Position numbers and translations under genes: made by a program
The notes under the pieces: model-generated
What the model was told of the DNA's origin: nothing
The model's database searches: none
The model's input: the letters and a program-made list of their open reading frames with translations, nothing else
In this document: one piece after another, positions 42,676-52,200 of the stretch
Numbering within the stretch: position 1 is the stretch's first letter
Layout of the letters: every line of letters starts with the position of its first letter
DNA from: DATBLE01 sp963808815
GTDB lineage: Bacteria > Actinomycetota > Thermoleophilia > Gaiellales > Gaiellaceae
Length of the DNA stretch: 64,000 nt
Reading direction: 5' to 3'
Assembly (NCBI GenBank): GCA_963808815.1
Contig: CAWEGI010000014.1
Coordinates: 347,207-411,206, forward strand

Positions 42676-42843
42676 ATGAAACTCGTGTTGCTGACCGTGC
42701 TGGTGCTGTTGGCGTGCGTGACTTCGTCCACCTCGTCGCACAGTGCTCCACCCATCTCTAAGTGCACGAGCGGCGCGTCGTCGGTCACATACGGCGAGGA
42801 GCCTGTGACGACCTGGTACCCGGAGGGCTGCGTTCACCCCTAG
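42676..42843 (+). CDS. Small secreted peptide, 55 residues
   Basis: ATG 42676 follows a purine-rich AGAAAAGGGG at about 5-6 bases. The first 24 residues are a clear signal peptide (KLVLLTVLVLLACVTSSTSS); the Cys at 14 is not in a perfect lipobox. The mature part is about 30 residues with two Cys (SKCTSG and PEGCVHP), which could form one disulfide. I recognise no family. Candidates are a secreted signalling or antimicrobial-type peptide, or a short lineage-specific envelope peptide; nothing adjacent encodes a modification enzyme. Confidence 0.6.
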   Translation: MKLVLLTVLVLLACVTSSTSSHSAPPISKCTSGASSVTYGEEPVTTWYPEGCVHP

Positions 42844-43003
42844 TGCGGGTAGGCCGGGCCACGAGCTACACGCAGGCGTCGGTTGTGACCCCCTACCACT
42901 GCAGTAGGCGCGTGAGGGCTCGGTGTCGTCTCGCCTGCCAGGGCGCGACCCCATCCCCTTGACGCATGAGCCTCTCCCGCGCGGGGAGGTACTGGAGGGG
43001 AGA

Positions 43004-43102
43004 ATGACAACGTACCTCGACCAGAAGGCGTCCCAGACGATCCAGATCGCCGCGACTCTCGACCGCCGTTGCCTTGAAACCGTTCGCGCGCCTCGGGCGT
43101 AG
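43004..43102 (+). CDS. Possible 32-residue small ORF
   Basis: ATG 43004 has a strong GGAGGGGAG site directly upstream. The frame TTYLDQKASQTIQIAATLDR continues to RRCLETVRAPRA and TAG. It ends 51 bases before the TIGR03118-type gene and could be a leader. Only the ribosome-binding site supports it. Confidence 0.3.
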   Translation: MTTYLDQKASQTIQIAATLDRRCLETVRAPRA

Positions 43103-43153
43103 GCACGAACCGAGAGCTGTTTTGCCAACGGCAGGCAAGAGGAGGGGATTTGT

Positions 43154-44248
43154 ATGAGCAAGACGCGCATTCTGCGCAGGCAGGCCGCGTTCGCGCTGGG
43201 CGTGCTTGCCCTCGCGGCGGCGGCAGCGGCTGCGCTGGCCGTGACCGCGCCGGCCGCCTCTGACAATGCGTACACGGTCACGAACCTCGTGTCCGACCTG
43301 TCGGGCGTCGCGGCCCAGTCCGACGGCAACCTGGTCAACGCTTGGGGCCTCGACGCGTTGGGCGGATCGCCCTGGTGGGTCGCGGACAACGGCAAGAGCG
43401 TCTCGACGATCTATGGTGCCGACGGTACGACGGCGCGGCCGCCGGTCAATGTCCCTGGCCGACCGACGGGCCTCGTCGCAAACTCGACCCCGAGCTTCAA
43501 GGTGTCGGACGGGACGACGACCGCCGCCCCGCTCTTCATCTTCGCCACCGAAGAGGGCAAGATCTTCGGTTGGAATCCGGGGATCGCACCGAACGACGCG
43601 GTCGACGGGCACGTCGAGAACACGGCCGGAGCTATCTACAAGGGGCTCGCGATCGCGTCGACGCCAGGCGGAGACTTCCTGTACGCAACGGACTTCCACA
43701 ATGGCCACGTCGACGTCTTCGACGGCACACTCCACCCGGCAGACCTGCCTGCAGGCGCGTTCACCGATCCGTCGCTCCCGAGTGGGTATGCCCCGTTCGG
43801 CATCCAGAATGTTGGCGGGAAGATCGTGGTCACCTTCGCAAAGCAGGACGCGGACGCCGAAGACGAAGTCGCTGGGCAAGGCAAGGGCTTCGTCGACGCA
43901 TTCGACACGAGCGGGAAGCTGCTTGCCCGGATCGGCCAGCATGGCCAGCTGAATGCACCATGGGGCATCGCGCAGGCGCCGTCTCACGGCTTCGGCCGCT
44001 TCAGCGGCGACCTGCTGATCGGCAACTTCGGGGACGGCGAGATCACCGCGTTCAGCCAGAACCCAGAAGGCAGCTGGCAGCCGCACGGCCAGCTGAGGAC
44101 AGGCAACAGGGTGTTGTCGATCGACGGCCTGTGGGCACTCGAGTTCGGACACAACACCGCGAACAACGGCCCGGCGACAACACTCTTCTTCACCGCCGGA
44201 CCCGACGACGAAAGCCACGGCCTGTTCGGGACGATCACGGCGAGCTGA
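43154..44248 (+). CDS. Secreted beta-propeller protein, TIGR03118 family
   Basis: 364 residues with an AGGAGGGG ribosome-binding site 6 bases before ATG 43154. The signal peptide (about residues 1-36) has a twin-Arg-free Ala-rich core. The family start NLVSDLSGVAAQSDGNLVNAWGL is followed by propeller-like repeats (PWWVADNGKS, FIFATEEGKIFGWNP, YATDFHNGHVDVFD, APFGIQNVGGKIVV, LLIGNFGDGEITAF). The family is uncharacterised and extracytoplasmic. The gene stands alone and is followed by a strong hairpin. Confidence 0.88.
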   Translation: MSKTRILRRQAAFALGVLALAAAAAAALAVTAPAASDNAYTVTNLVSDLSGVAAQSDGNLVNAWGLDALGGSPWWVADNGKSVSTIYGADGTTARPPVNVPGRPTGLVANSTPSFKVSDGTTTAAPLFIFATEEGKIFGWNPGIAPNDAVDGHVENTAGAIYKGLAIASTPGGDFLYATDFHNGHVDVFDGTLHPADLPAGAFTDPSLPSGYAPFGIQNVGGKIVVTFAKQDADAEDEVAGQGKGFVDAFDTSGKLLARIGQHGQLNAPWGIAQAPSHGFGRFSGDLLIGNFGDGEITAFSQNPEGSWQPHGQLRTGNRVLSIDGLWALEFGHNTANNGPATTLFFTAGPDDESHGLFGTITAS

Positions 44249-44285
44249 TCAGCCGGGTCTCGACTGAGCAGGTTCCCAGCTCGTC

Positions 44286-44328
44286 AAGTGCTGCGCAACC
44301 TCGGTCAAACGGAGGTTGCGCAGTGCTT
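44286..44328 (+). terminator. Hairpin terminator after the TIGR03118-family gene
   Basis: GCGCAACCTC and GAGGTTGCGC form a perfect 10-base-pair inner stem around a 9-base loop. Seven further pairs including two G-U extend the stem to AAGTGCT / AGTGCTT. A short TTCT follows. Position is 38 bases after the stop codon. Confidence 0.72.
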
Positions 44329-44518
44329 CTCGAGTCGCGTGGGGGTTACAGAGGCGGCCGCCTGCGTGCCCCCCTCAGCCTCTTCGACCGCGGCCGCCCG
44401 CACGTAAGCGCCGCCGGACGGCCCGCACTCGTCGGGCTCGGCTCCTTCGGCTGCCTGCACACCTGCCCGCCTAGGTCACGGGGGGCCTGGTCTGCCTCCC
44501 GCAGCTAGCCTCGGAGGA

Positions 44519-44881
44519 GTGACCGCCGATTCGCTGCGACGGTGGTGCCTGGCGAGGCCGTCGGCGGTCGAGGAGTTCCCATTCGGCCCCGAGACCTCCG
44601 TGTTCAAGGTGGGCGGGAAGATGTTCACTCTGACCGCCCTCGCCACGCGGCCGCTGACCGTGAGCCTCAAGTGCGAGCCGTCCCTGGCTGATGCGCTCCG
44701 CGCCGAGCACTCAGCCGTCCGTCCCGGCTACCACCTGAACAAGCGTCACTGGATCACCGTCACCCTCGACGGCTCGCTGCCCGACGAGCTGGTATTTGGG
44801 CTCCTCGAGGACAGCTACGAGCTCGTCGTCGACGGGCTGCCGAAGCGCGAGCGCGACTTCGTTCGCTCGCGTACGCCATAG
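44519..44881 (+). CDS. MmcQ/YjbR family protein
   Basis: 120 residues from GTG 44519 (an AGGAG sits almost against it). Family landmarks: LRRWCLARPSAVEEFPFG, VFKVGGKMFTL, SLKCEPSLADALRAEH, RPGYHLNKRHWITVTLDG and the C-terminal LPDELVFGLLEDSYELVV. The fold resembles a double-wing DNA-binding-like domain, but molecular function is unproven. Cytoplasmic, monocistronic. Confidence 0.9.
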   Translation: MTADSLRRWCLARPSAVEEFPFGPETSVFKVGGKMFTLTALATRPLTVSLKCEPSLADALRAEHSAVRPGYHLNKRHWITVTLDGSLPDELVFGLLEDSYELVVDGLPKRERDFVRSRTP

Positions 44882-44984
44882 CCGACGACGCCGACCAGGG
44901 CTCCCCGCCGACGTCTGCTGGATGAGCGCCGACCGATGAGCCCTCCTTCAGCCGCGGCCGAACGTAAGCCGCCAGCACTCCCTC

Positions 44985-45272
44985 GCCGGGAGTCAGGCGT
45001 TCATCGTCGAAGGAGTCGCGTCGGCCGCCGCGCGCAGAGGCAACTACGAGCTCACGGCGATGCTCCTGGGTGCGACCGAGGCGTCTCCCCCAGACGTCTT
45101 CTCGATCGAACGCGAGCTGCGTCTAGAGGCCGAGCGTGAAGCCCAGTCGTCACTCGGCGAGGCTTTCTTAGAGCTCCAAGCCGCCGGTTCGCTGCTCGGC
45201 CTCGAGGAGGCGTCGGTGCGTGCCGCAGCATGGCTCTCCGATGAGCGCACCGCAGCAGAGCTCGAGGCTTGA
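44985..45272 (+). pseudogene. C-terminal fragment of a TPR-type LuxR/cyclase-like regulator
   Basis: The open frame reads FIVEGVASAAARRGNYELTA, MLLGATEASPP, then ERELRLEAEREAQSSLGEAF and LEEASVRAAAW. This closely follows the usual C-terminus of large ATPase/TPR regulators, where an ARG-x-x-x-A-A-x-LLGAAEA helix hairpin precedes a helix ending LGEAAF...G..L(S/G)LEEA. Everything upstream (ATPase, TPRs) is missing, and the only start inside the frame is ATG 45060 (70 residues). It is most likely a decayed relic of a relative of the cyclase/ATPase gene next door. Direct repeat R1 lies 30 bases downstream. Confidence 0.6.
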
Positions 45273-45302
45273 CCGGCCGGCCGGAACGACGAACGGCGCC
45301 CG

Positions 45303-45450
45303 CCTTGTTCGACCCCACGTCGGCGGCTGTTCGTGCCGGTCGTGTCGTTCTGTGTCGATGCGTGTCGTCTGGTGCGGCCGGAGCTCGTGCTGACTCGGTT
45401 CTCGTGACGTTTTGTGTCGTTTCGTGACGATGCGTTCGCTTGCATGAGGG
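45303..45450 (+). repeat. Dispersed direct repeat, copy R1
   Basis: About 148 bases sharing two blocks with R2: TTGTTCGACYCCAYGTCGGCG...TTCGTGCCGG...GTGTCGTTCTGTGTCGATGCGT at its left and CTCGTGACGT...TTCGTGACGATGCGTTCG at its right, with a diverged middle. Same orientation as R2 and R3. It lies 28 bases beyond the stop of the cyclase gene. Confidence 0.8.
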
Positions 45451-45477
45451 CTGCGAGGCCGCTGATCACTCGCCCGC

Positions 45478-48400
45478 TCAGGAGGCCAGCGCGGTCGCTT
45501 GTTCAAGCAGCGCATCAGTCTCGGCGTGGGCGGGTCGGTAGCCCATCGAGCTGAACAGCTCCGCAGCCGGGCGAAGAGTGTCCTCGGCGGCGGGGTTCGC
45601 GAGCGTGAGGAGGCAGCGGCCCTGGCCCAAGAGTGCGTAGGCGCGCTCGGGAACGTTCGCGAATTCTTGCCAGCGCTTGGCCGCATCGGCGTGCAGGTCG
45701 GCGGCTTCGGCTTGGTGCCCTTCGGCTTCGGCGAGGAGGCCGCGGCAGGACGCGAGGGCGTTGTCAGCGAGAGGGATGGCGGGCTCGACGTCGTCGGTGA
45801 GTCCGCGGGCGAGCGCAAGGTCGTCGAGTGCGAGCGCGGTACGCACGAGCACGGGTAGTAGTGAGGTGTAGATGGGGTCGGCACGAGTGCCGTCGACCTC
45901 GCTGAGTTCGACCAGTAACGACCTTGCGCGCTGCGTCTGTCCTTGGGCGAGTAGCAGCCGTGCCGATGCCGTGAACGCCTGGGCGATTCGTTGCGGCTCG
46001 TCACTGTCTCGGGCAGCGGCGACGAGCCCATCCGGTGCGGAGGCTTGGTTGTGCGTTCCACGCTCGGCAAGCAGGAACAGTTGCAGGGAGCGCGGCTCGA
46101 TGAAACTCACGTTGCCTGCAGCCTGTAGGCGGTCGGCCAATGGCCCTGCCTCAACCAGCGCCTGCTCCGTCTGGCCCAATTCAGCAAGAAGGGGCGGCAC
46201 CCCGCCGGACATCGAGAGCGCCCACTCGGTGAGTCCGCGCCGCTGGCAGAAGTCGATCCCCTCCTGGAGGGCAGAGACTGCCGCCTGCGACCCTTCGTAC
46301 AGCCAGGCAATCAGCGCGAGGTTGTTGTACAGCACGGCGGCAGCGCGGCCCTGCCCCTGCTCGACCAAGAGCCCGAGCGCCAGACGCATGTCCTCGACTC
46401 CCTGTTGCTCTCCCAGGGCGCAGCGGGCCGTGCCGCGGCTGCCGAGTGCGGCTGCCGGTTGGGGCAGGCCGAGCTCGGCGGCGAGCGCCAGCGCCTGCTC
46501 GGCGGCCACGATGGCCTCGGAGTAAGCAGCTTGGACGTTGCGCACGCCCGCTAGGCCGGCGTAGGCCTGGACGAGCTCGGGACCTGACGGCTGTGCCTCC
46601 AATAATGCGAGCGCCTCGACGAGTGGTCCCTCTGCGTGCGAGTCTCCCAAGCGCCTGAGCACATTCGCGAGCTCGATCAGCACGCGTCCTGTGGCCACGG
46701 CCTCACCCCGCTCGCGGTAGAGAACGAGGGCCTCAACGAGTGCCTTTCTTGCCTCCTCCAGCCGATTCTGTTGCTGCGCCGCTTGAGCCCAGCGAGCCAG
46801 CAGCAAGCCGCGCTCCGGGTGGCCAGCCGGGCAGAGCGCGACCGCCTTGGCCAGACTCTGCTCCGCCCGTTCGACATCGAGGCCGAGCGCCCGCTCACCG
46901 GCGAGAGCCAGGAAGCGGATCGCGCCCGTCTGCAGCTCGGCTGCTAGCTCAGGTCTGCGGGCAGAGCGGGTGAGCTCGAGCGCGCTCAGGTAGTGATGGG
47001 CGACCACGTCAGCGAGGTCCTCGACCCGTTCGCCGGCCTGCTTCTCCAACCAGGTAGCTGCCGCGCGATGGCGGGCGGCGCGAGCCGCACGCGGGATCTG
47101 CTGGTAACAGACATCCCTAACCAGCAGATGCCAGAAGCCATGCTCTGCCTCGCCCTGCATCGAGCTCGTGTGCGCCGGACGAACGAGCTCCTTGCGGGCC
47201 AGTTCGTGCAACGCCTGCTCTACCTCGTGCAGCTCAAGCCCTCCCATCTCCGCCAACGCACCCGCCCAGAACACCTTCCCGATCACCGAGGCGTCCTGGA
47301 GGAGGCTCTTCCGCTCCGACGAGAGGGTGTCGAGGCGGGCGGCGATCAGCGCCTGCACCGAATCGGGTATTTCCGGTACTTCTTCGAGCTCGCCGCGGTC
47401 CGAGAGCAGGCGGACGAACTCCTCGGCATATAGAGGGTTGCCTCCGGCTCTTTCCAGCAGGGCATGCTGCGTCTTCGCTGGCAGCACAACCCGCTCGAGC
47501 AGGGCTGCGATCAACCGTGCTGTCTCCTCCTCCGTCAACGGGGGCAGGTTGATTGTGGTGGCGTTCCGAAGCCCCGCGGCCCAGGTCGGATGCTGTTCGT
47601 ACAGCTCCGGCCGGGCCGTGCACAGCACCAGCAGAGGCATCCCGTCAGACCAATCCGCCAGATGCTCGAGGAACGAGAGCAGCGCCTGGTCCGCCCAGTG
47701 CATGTCCTCGAACACAAGCACGGTCGGAGCAGAAGCGGCCAGCGACTCGCAGAACCGACGCCAGGCCGTGAACGATTCCTCCTGTGACGCTGGCTCTGCC
47801 GGCGCGCCGACAAGCGCCGAGAGCCGGGCCTTCATCCAGACCCGATCGGGATCGTCGCCGGGCACTGCGCGTTCTAACTTGGCCGCGGCTTCCTCTGGGG
47901 AGTCCGACTCGAGGATGCCGCACTCGGCCTTCACGATCTCTCCAAGCGCCCAGAAGGCAATCCCCTCTCCATAGGGCAGACAACGGCCCTGCCGCCAGCG
48001 CACCAATCCCGGCCGCTCATCGATGTAGGCGAACAGCTCCATGCACAACCGGCTCTTGCCCACCCCCGGCTCGCCCAGAACCGTCACCAGCTGACAGGAA
48101 CGCTGCTGCGCCGCCCGCTCGAACGTCCCGATCAACAGCGGCTTCTCCAGCTCACGGCCGACCAGCGGCGTCGTGTGCGTCCGGGTCACGTCCGACCCGA
48201 ACCGGGCACGAGCAGCGAGCGGCCGCCAGATCGAAAGCGGATTTACCTTGCCCTTCACCACCACCGACTCCAGCGGCTCGTACTCGAACACCCGCTCCGT
48301 CCGCCGGTAGGTCTGCTCCGACACCGCCAGCCCACCCACCGGCGCTTCCCCCTGCAACCGCGACGCCGTGTTCACCACATCCCCGGCGACGATTCCCTCG

Positions 48401-48858
48401 CCCTCCTCCGGACGGGCGCCGAGTGCGACCACCGCTTCACCAGTGTTGATCCCCACCCGCACCTGCAGCGACAAACCAGGATCGGCCTCGTTCAACTCCC
48501 CGATCGCCTCCAGAATCCGCAACCCAGCCCGCACCGCCCGCTCCGCGTCGTCCTCATGCGACACCGGCGCCCCGAACACGGCCATCACCGCATCCCCCAC
48601 GAATTTCTCCACCGTCCCCCCGTACCGCTCGATCTCCTCCCGCAGCCGAGCGTGGTACGGGCGCAATCGCGCGCGCACATCCTCGGGATCAGCCGATTCC
48701 GACGCCGAAGTGAACCCGACCAGATCGCAGAACAGCACCGACACCACCTTGCGCTCCTCCATGACGGGTGTAGGTGGGGCCTCTGCCAACGCAGCGCCAC
48801 AGAAGCCGCAGAACTGGAACCTCTCGGGGTTGTCCTTGCCGCACGCGAGACAGCTCAC
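45478..48858 (-). CDS. Class III adenylate/guanylate cyclase with zinc ribbon, AAA/STAND ATPase and TPR region
   Basis: 1126 residues from GTG 48858 (1144 from GTG 48912). Residues 1-30: zinc ribbon (SCLACGKDNPERFQFCGFCG). About 35-220: cyclase catalytic domain with both metal Asp (LFCDLVGFTSAS and KFVGDAVMAVFGAP), the Lys before GDAV typical of adenine specificity, and Asn/Arg in VNTASRLQ. About 235-560: ATPase (Walker A GEPGVGKSRL, VLVFEDMHWADQALLSFLEH). The remaining 550 residues are TPR-like helices. It probably makes cAMP in response to a signal read by the ATPase/TPR part. Flanked on both sides by direct repeats R1 and R2. Confidence 0.92.
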   Translation of the reverse strand: MSCLACGKDNPERFQFCGFCGAALAEAPPTPVMEERKVVSVLFCDLVGFTSASESADPEDVRARLRPYHARLREEIERYGGTVEKFVGDAVMAVFGAPVSHEDDAERAVRAGLRILEAIGELNEADPGLSLQVRVGINTGEAVVALGARPEEGEGIVAGDVVNTASRLQGEAPVGGLAVSEQTYRRTERVFEYEPLESVVVKGKVNPLSIWRPLAARARFGSDVTRTHTTPLVGRELEKPLLIGTFERAAQQRSCQLVTVLGEPGVGKSRLCMELFAYIDERPGLVRWRQGRCLPYGEGIAFWALGEIVKAECGILESDSPEEAAAKLERAVPGDDPDRVWMKARLSALVGAPAEPASQEESFTAWRRFCESLAASAPTVLVFEDMHWADQALLSFLEHLADWSDGMPLLVLCTARPELYEQHPTWAAGLRNATTINLPPLTEEETARLIAALLERVVLPAKTQHALLERAGGNPLYAEEFVRLLSDRGELEEVPEIPDSVQALIAARLDTLSSERKSLLQDASVIGKVFWAGALAEMGGLELHEVEQALHELARKELVRPAHTSSMQGEAEHGFWHLLVRDVCYQQIPRAARAARHRAAATWLEKQAGERVEDLADVVAHHYLSALELTRSARRPELAAELQTGAIRFLALAGERALGLDVERAEQSLAKAVALCPAGHPERGLLLARWAQAAQQQNRLEEARKALVEALVLYRERGEAVATGRVLIELANVLRRLGDSHAEGPLVEALALLEAQPSGPELVQAYAGLAGVRNVQAAYSEAIVAAEQALALAAELGLPQPAAALGSRGTARCALGEQQGVEDMRLALGLLVEQGQGRAAAVLYNNLALIAWLYEGSQAAVSALQEGIDFCQRRGLTEWALSMSGGVPPLLAELGQTEQALVEAGPLADRLQAAGNVSFIEPRSLQLFLLAERGTHNQASAPDGLVAAARDSDEPQRIAQAFTASARLLLAQGQTQRARSLLVELSEVDGTRADPIYTSLLPVLVRTALALDDLALARGLTDDVEPAIPLADNALASCRGLLAEAEGHQAEAADLHADAAKRWQEFANVPERAYALLGQGRCLLTLANPAAEDTLRPAAELFSSMGYRPAHAETDALLEQATALAS

Positions 48859-48930
48859 CGCGTGAGCGTAAGACGCAGACGAGCCGTCGACAAGCGCGGC
48901 AACGGCCTCCACACGCGACCTACTTCAAGT

Positions 48931-49080
48931 CTTTGTTCGACTCCATGTCGGCGCACGTTCGTGCCGGTTCGTGTCGTTCTGTGTCGATGCGTACGCCCGA
49001 AAGAGACAGAGGCTCAACCGAAGCAGGCTCTCGTGACGTCTGGTGCTGATTCGTGACGATGCGTTCGGTTGCACGAAAGG
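48931..49080 (+). repeat. Dispersed direct repeat, copy R2
   Basis: About 150 bases, 73 bases upstream of the cyclase start. It begins CTTTGTTCGACTCCATGTCG and shares TTCGTGCCGGTTCGTGTCG with R3 exactly, and GTGTCGTTCTGTGTCGATGC plus TTCGTGACGATGCGTTCG with R1. The central 35 bases differ from R1. The rest of 48859-49268 holds no gene I can see. Confidence 0.8.
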
Positions 49081-49268
49081 TGCAGCGAGGTTGTGTGCAC
49101 GGTAGGCGTGCGCGACGCTCTCCTCGGGTTACGCCTTCGATGCCGGCCGGGGACGCGAACAACGTCACACCGGCGCTGCTCCCAGCTGCTTGTAGATGGC
49201 GAGCGCGCCATCTCGAGCGCGGCTCGCTTGTTCCCCGCCGGCTGAGCGGCACGTCAGACTCGTACATT

Positions 49269-52200
49269 TCAGCCGCCTGCGACCAGTCTCGGCGAGGGGC
49301 GCACGACGCCCTCGACGACGGCGCCCTCGACACTCATGACCGTGTTCGACCCTCCGCCACCTGCGACGCGCAGGATCGTGATCGGCGACTCGGTGGTGTC
49401 GCCGTTCCGGTCGAAGCCGAACGCCCCGAGGAGCCCGTTCTGCACGCGAGTCCGGAACAGCTCGTCGAGCACCGAGCCGCGAGTTCCGTCAGAGCGCGCG
49501 ATCGCGTCCAGCAGCACCTCGGTCGCCTGCGCCGCGTAGACGGCTGACGGTTCGATCTCGACCCCGGGCTGCGTCCTCCGAAGCGCCTCGACGAACCGCG
49601 CTCCGCCCGGCGGGAGCCGTTCGCTCACCACGCCCGTGATGCTCACATGCACGCCGAACGCCGCCTTGCCCGCCTTCTCGACCAGAAGCCCCAGAGGGAT
49701 CAGGCCGTCCGGCCCGAGCAGGTCGACCGAGGGATCAAGCCCGGCGCGGAGGTCGCGCACGACTCCGGCCGCGTTCGTGTCCAGGAGCCCCCCGAGGAAG
49801 ACGGCCTGCGCCCCCGACCGGGCGACGCGGGCAGCGAGCTTCGCGTAGTCGTCCGCCTGCGGATCCCAGGTGGCGTGTCCGACGACCGTGAGACCGAGGC
49901 GCCGGGCCGCGGTCTCGAAGACGGTCGCCAGCAGCCCTCCGTAGCCGGGGTTGCCGTCGTCGAGGACGAACACCCGCCGCTCCTTCCGGTCACGGGCGAA
50001 GAGCGCTAGGGCGGCGACCTGGAGGTCGTCCGTCGGGTAAACACGCAGGTAGTTGCGGCGTCCGGTCGGGTACAGAGCCGCGGGGAGGGCGGGGTCGACG
50101 CCCGGCCCGGCGCGGGTCAGGCCGACGAAGGAGTTGGACGGCGAGATCTCGGCGAGGGGGCCGCCCTCGGCACGGTTCAGCTCCGGCAGCCCCGCGACGG
50201 CGCAGGGTGAGTTGAAGGTCCCGATCACGCCGACGACGTCCCGGTTCGCCGCGTAGGCGCGGGCGTTCGCAGCGCACTTGGCCTCGTCGTACAGGCCCGT
50301 GCGGGCGACCGAGTCGTCGCACGACTGGTACGCGACGCGAAACGACCCGGCGCGGAATCCGTGTCTGCCGAGAACGAAGGCGACCGCCTGCGCCATCTGC
50401 GTGGTCGTCACCCTGACACCCCCCTGCAGCGGGAGGTCGGAGACGACCAGCACGTCCGCCCCTCCCTTGGGCGCGACCATGCGCTCGCAGGTGGAGGCTG
50501 GAAACGGGTGCACGCCGGCGATCTCTGTCCTGCCTGCGACCGGGTCTGTGACTAGCGCGATCCAGAGCATCTCGCCGTCCACGGCAATCGACCGGGGGAT
50601 GCCGTCGACGTCGATCGTGTGCTCCACGCGTGCCGACTCAAGGCCGACCTTCTCGACCGTGCCCTCGAGCGGGTTGGCGACCCAGACGCCGTCGGGCCCG
50701 ACGGCCACGTCCGAGACGCCGTGGTTGAGCTCGATCGCGCCCAGGGTCGGTTTCCGCCCCCCGTCGATCCGCCAGAGGGTCCCGCCCGCGGGAGACGTCA
50801 CCCAGACGGCGTCCGCACCCACCGCGATCGACCCCACGGAGTAGTCCGGGATCCTTGCGCGAGCGACCGGCTGCCCAGTGTCCTCGTCGAGCCTCACCAC
50901 GGAGCCGTCGTCGCCCAGCACCCAGAGGCCGGCCGGTCCGGCGGCGACGGCTGCTGCGCGGACCGCGGTCGAGCGGGCGGTGATCGCGCCGGTCGCGGTG
51001 TCGATCCGCACCACCGAGAAGTCGGGTGCCACAGCCCACACGGCGTCGCCTCTGACCGCCAGATGATTCTCGACGAGGTTGGAGACCGCCCCGCCGCGCC
51101 GCGGCAGCTTGATGTCCGCCCGTTCGGTTCCGGTTGTCGGGTCGAGCCGGGCGACGGCAGTCGCCACCGGACCGACGAACTGCGCCCCCTCGAGCGGCCG
51201 GCCGTTCGCGACCCAGACCGAGCCCCCGCCGACGGCGATGTCGGTCGGAGTGGCACCGGTCGAGAGCGTCTCGACCACCCGTGAGGGCTCCGCGAGGCGC
51301 AGCACGGTCTGGGCGTCCGCGTCGACGAGCCAGACCACGCCGGCGCGCGCGGTGATCGCGCTCGGCGTGCGCCCGAGCGAGACGCGGCGCTGGGCCTTGC
51401 CGCTGGAGGCGTCGAGCGCCACGACCGAGCCCTCGCCGGGAGTGACGACCGCTTCGTTCCCACCGCCGTTGTCGCGCAGGAGCATGATCGCTGCGGCGAT
51501 CGCCACGATCACGACGAGGGAGGCGCCGGCACCGGCTAGCAACAGCCGGCGACGGCCGGGCGGCGAGCGGCCCGCCGCGGGCGCGTCGAGGGAGGAGTCG
51601 TGCCCGAGGATCGCCTGCTGCAGCCGCTGCAGCTCCGGACCGGGCTCGAGCCCGAGCTCCCCCACCAGCGTCCTGCGCGCGTCGGCGAACACGTCGAGCG
51701 CCTCCGACTGCCTGCCCGCGCGGTAGAGCGCGAGCATCAGCTGGGCGCGAAAGCGCTCGCGGAACGGATTCGCGCGCACCAGCCGTTGCAGCTCGCCCAC
51801 CAGCTCGGCGTGGCGGCCGGCCGCGAGATCGGCGTCGATCCGGGTCTCGAGTGCCTCCAGGCGTGCCTCCTCGAGCCGCGGAAGCGCGTCGCGCGCGAAC
51901 GGCTCGCCGGCGAGGTCGGCGAGCGGCTCGCCGCGCCAGAGCTCGAGTGCAGATCGCAGGGTGCGCGCAGCGTGCTCGGCCCGCCCCTCCTCGAGCAGAC
52001 GCCGGCCCTCGTCGGTGAGGCGCTCGAACCGGGCGAGGTCGAGCTGCTCCGGGGCGATCGTGAGCATGTACCCGGGCGTACGCGTCTCGACCACGTCGTG
52101 TGGCTCGAGCAGCTTCCGCAGCCTGGAGACGTGCTGCTGGAGCGCCGTCGAGGCGTCATCGGGCGGATCGTCGCCCCAGAGCTCGTCGATCAGGCGGTCA

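Noticed and set aside
45168..46070. A 300-codon minus-strand frame covering R1 and the end of the cyclase gene
   Set aside because: It is Ser/Pro/Arg-rich and overlaps the cyclase coding sequence in another frame; its resemblance to frames at 49.0 and 53.1 kb comes only from the shared DNA repeat.
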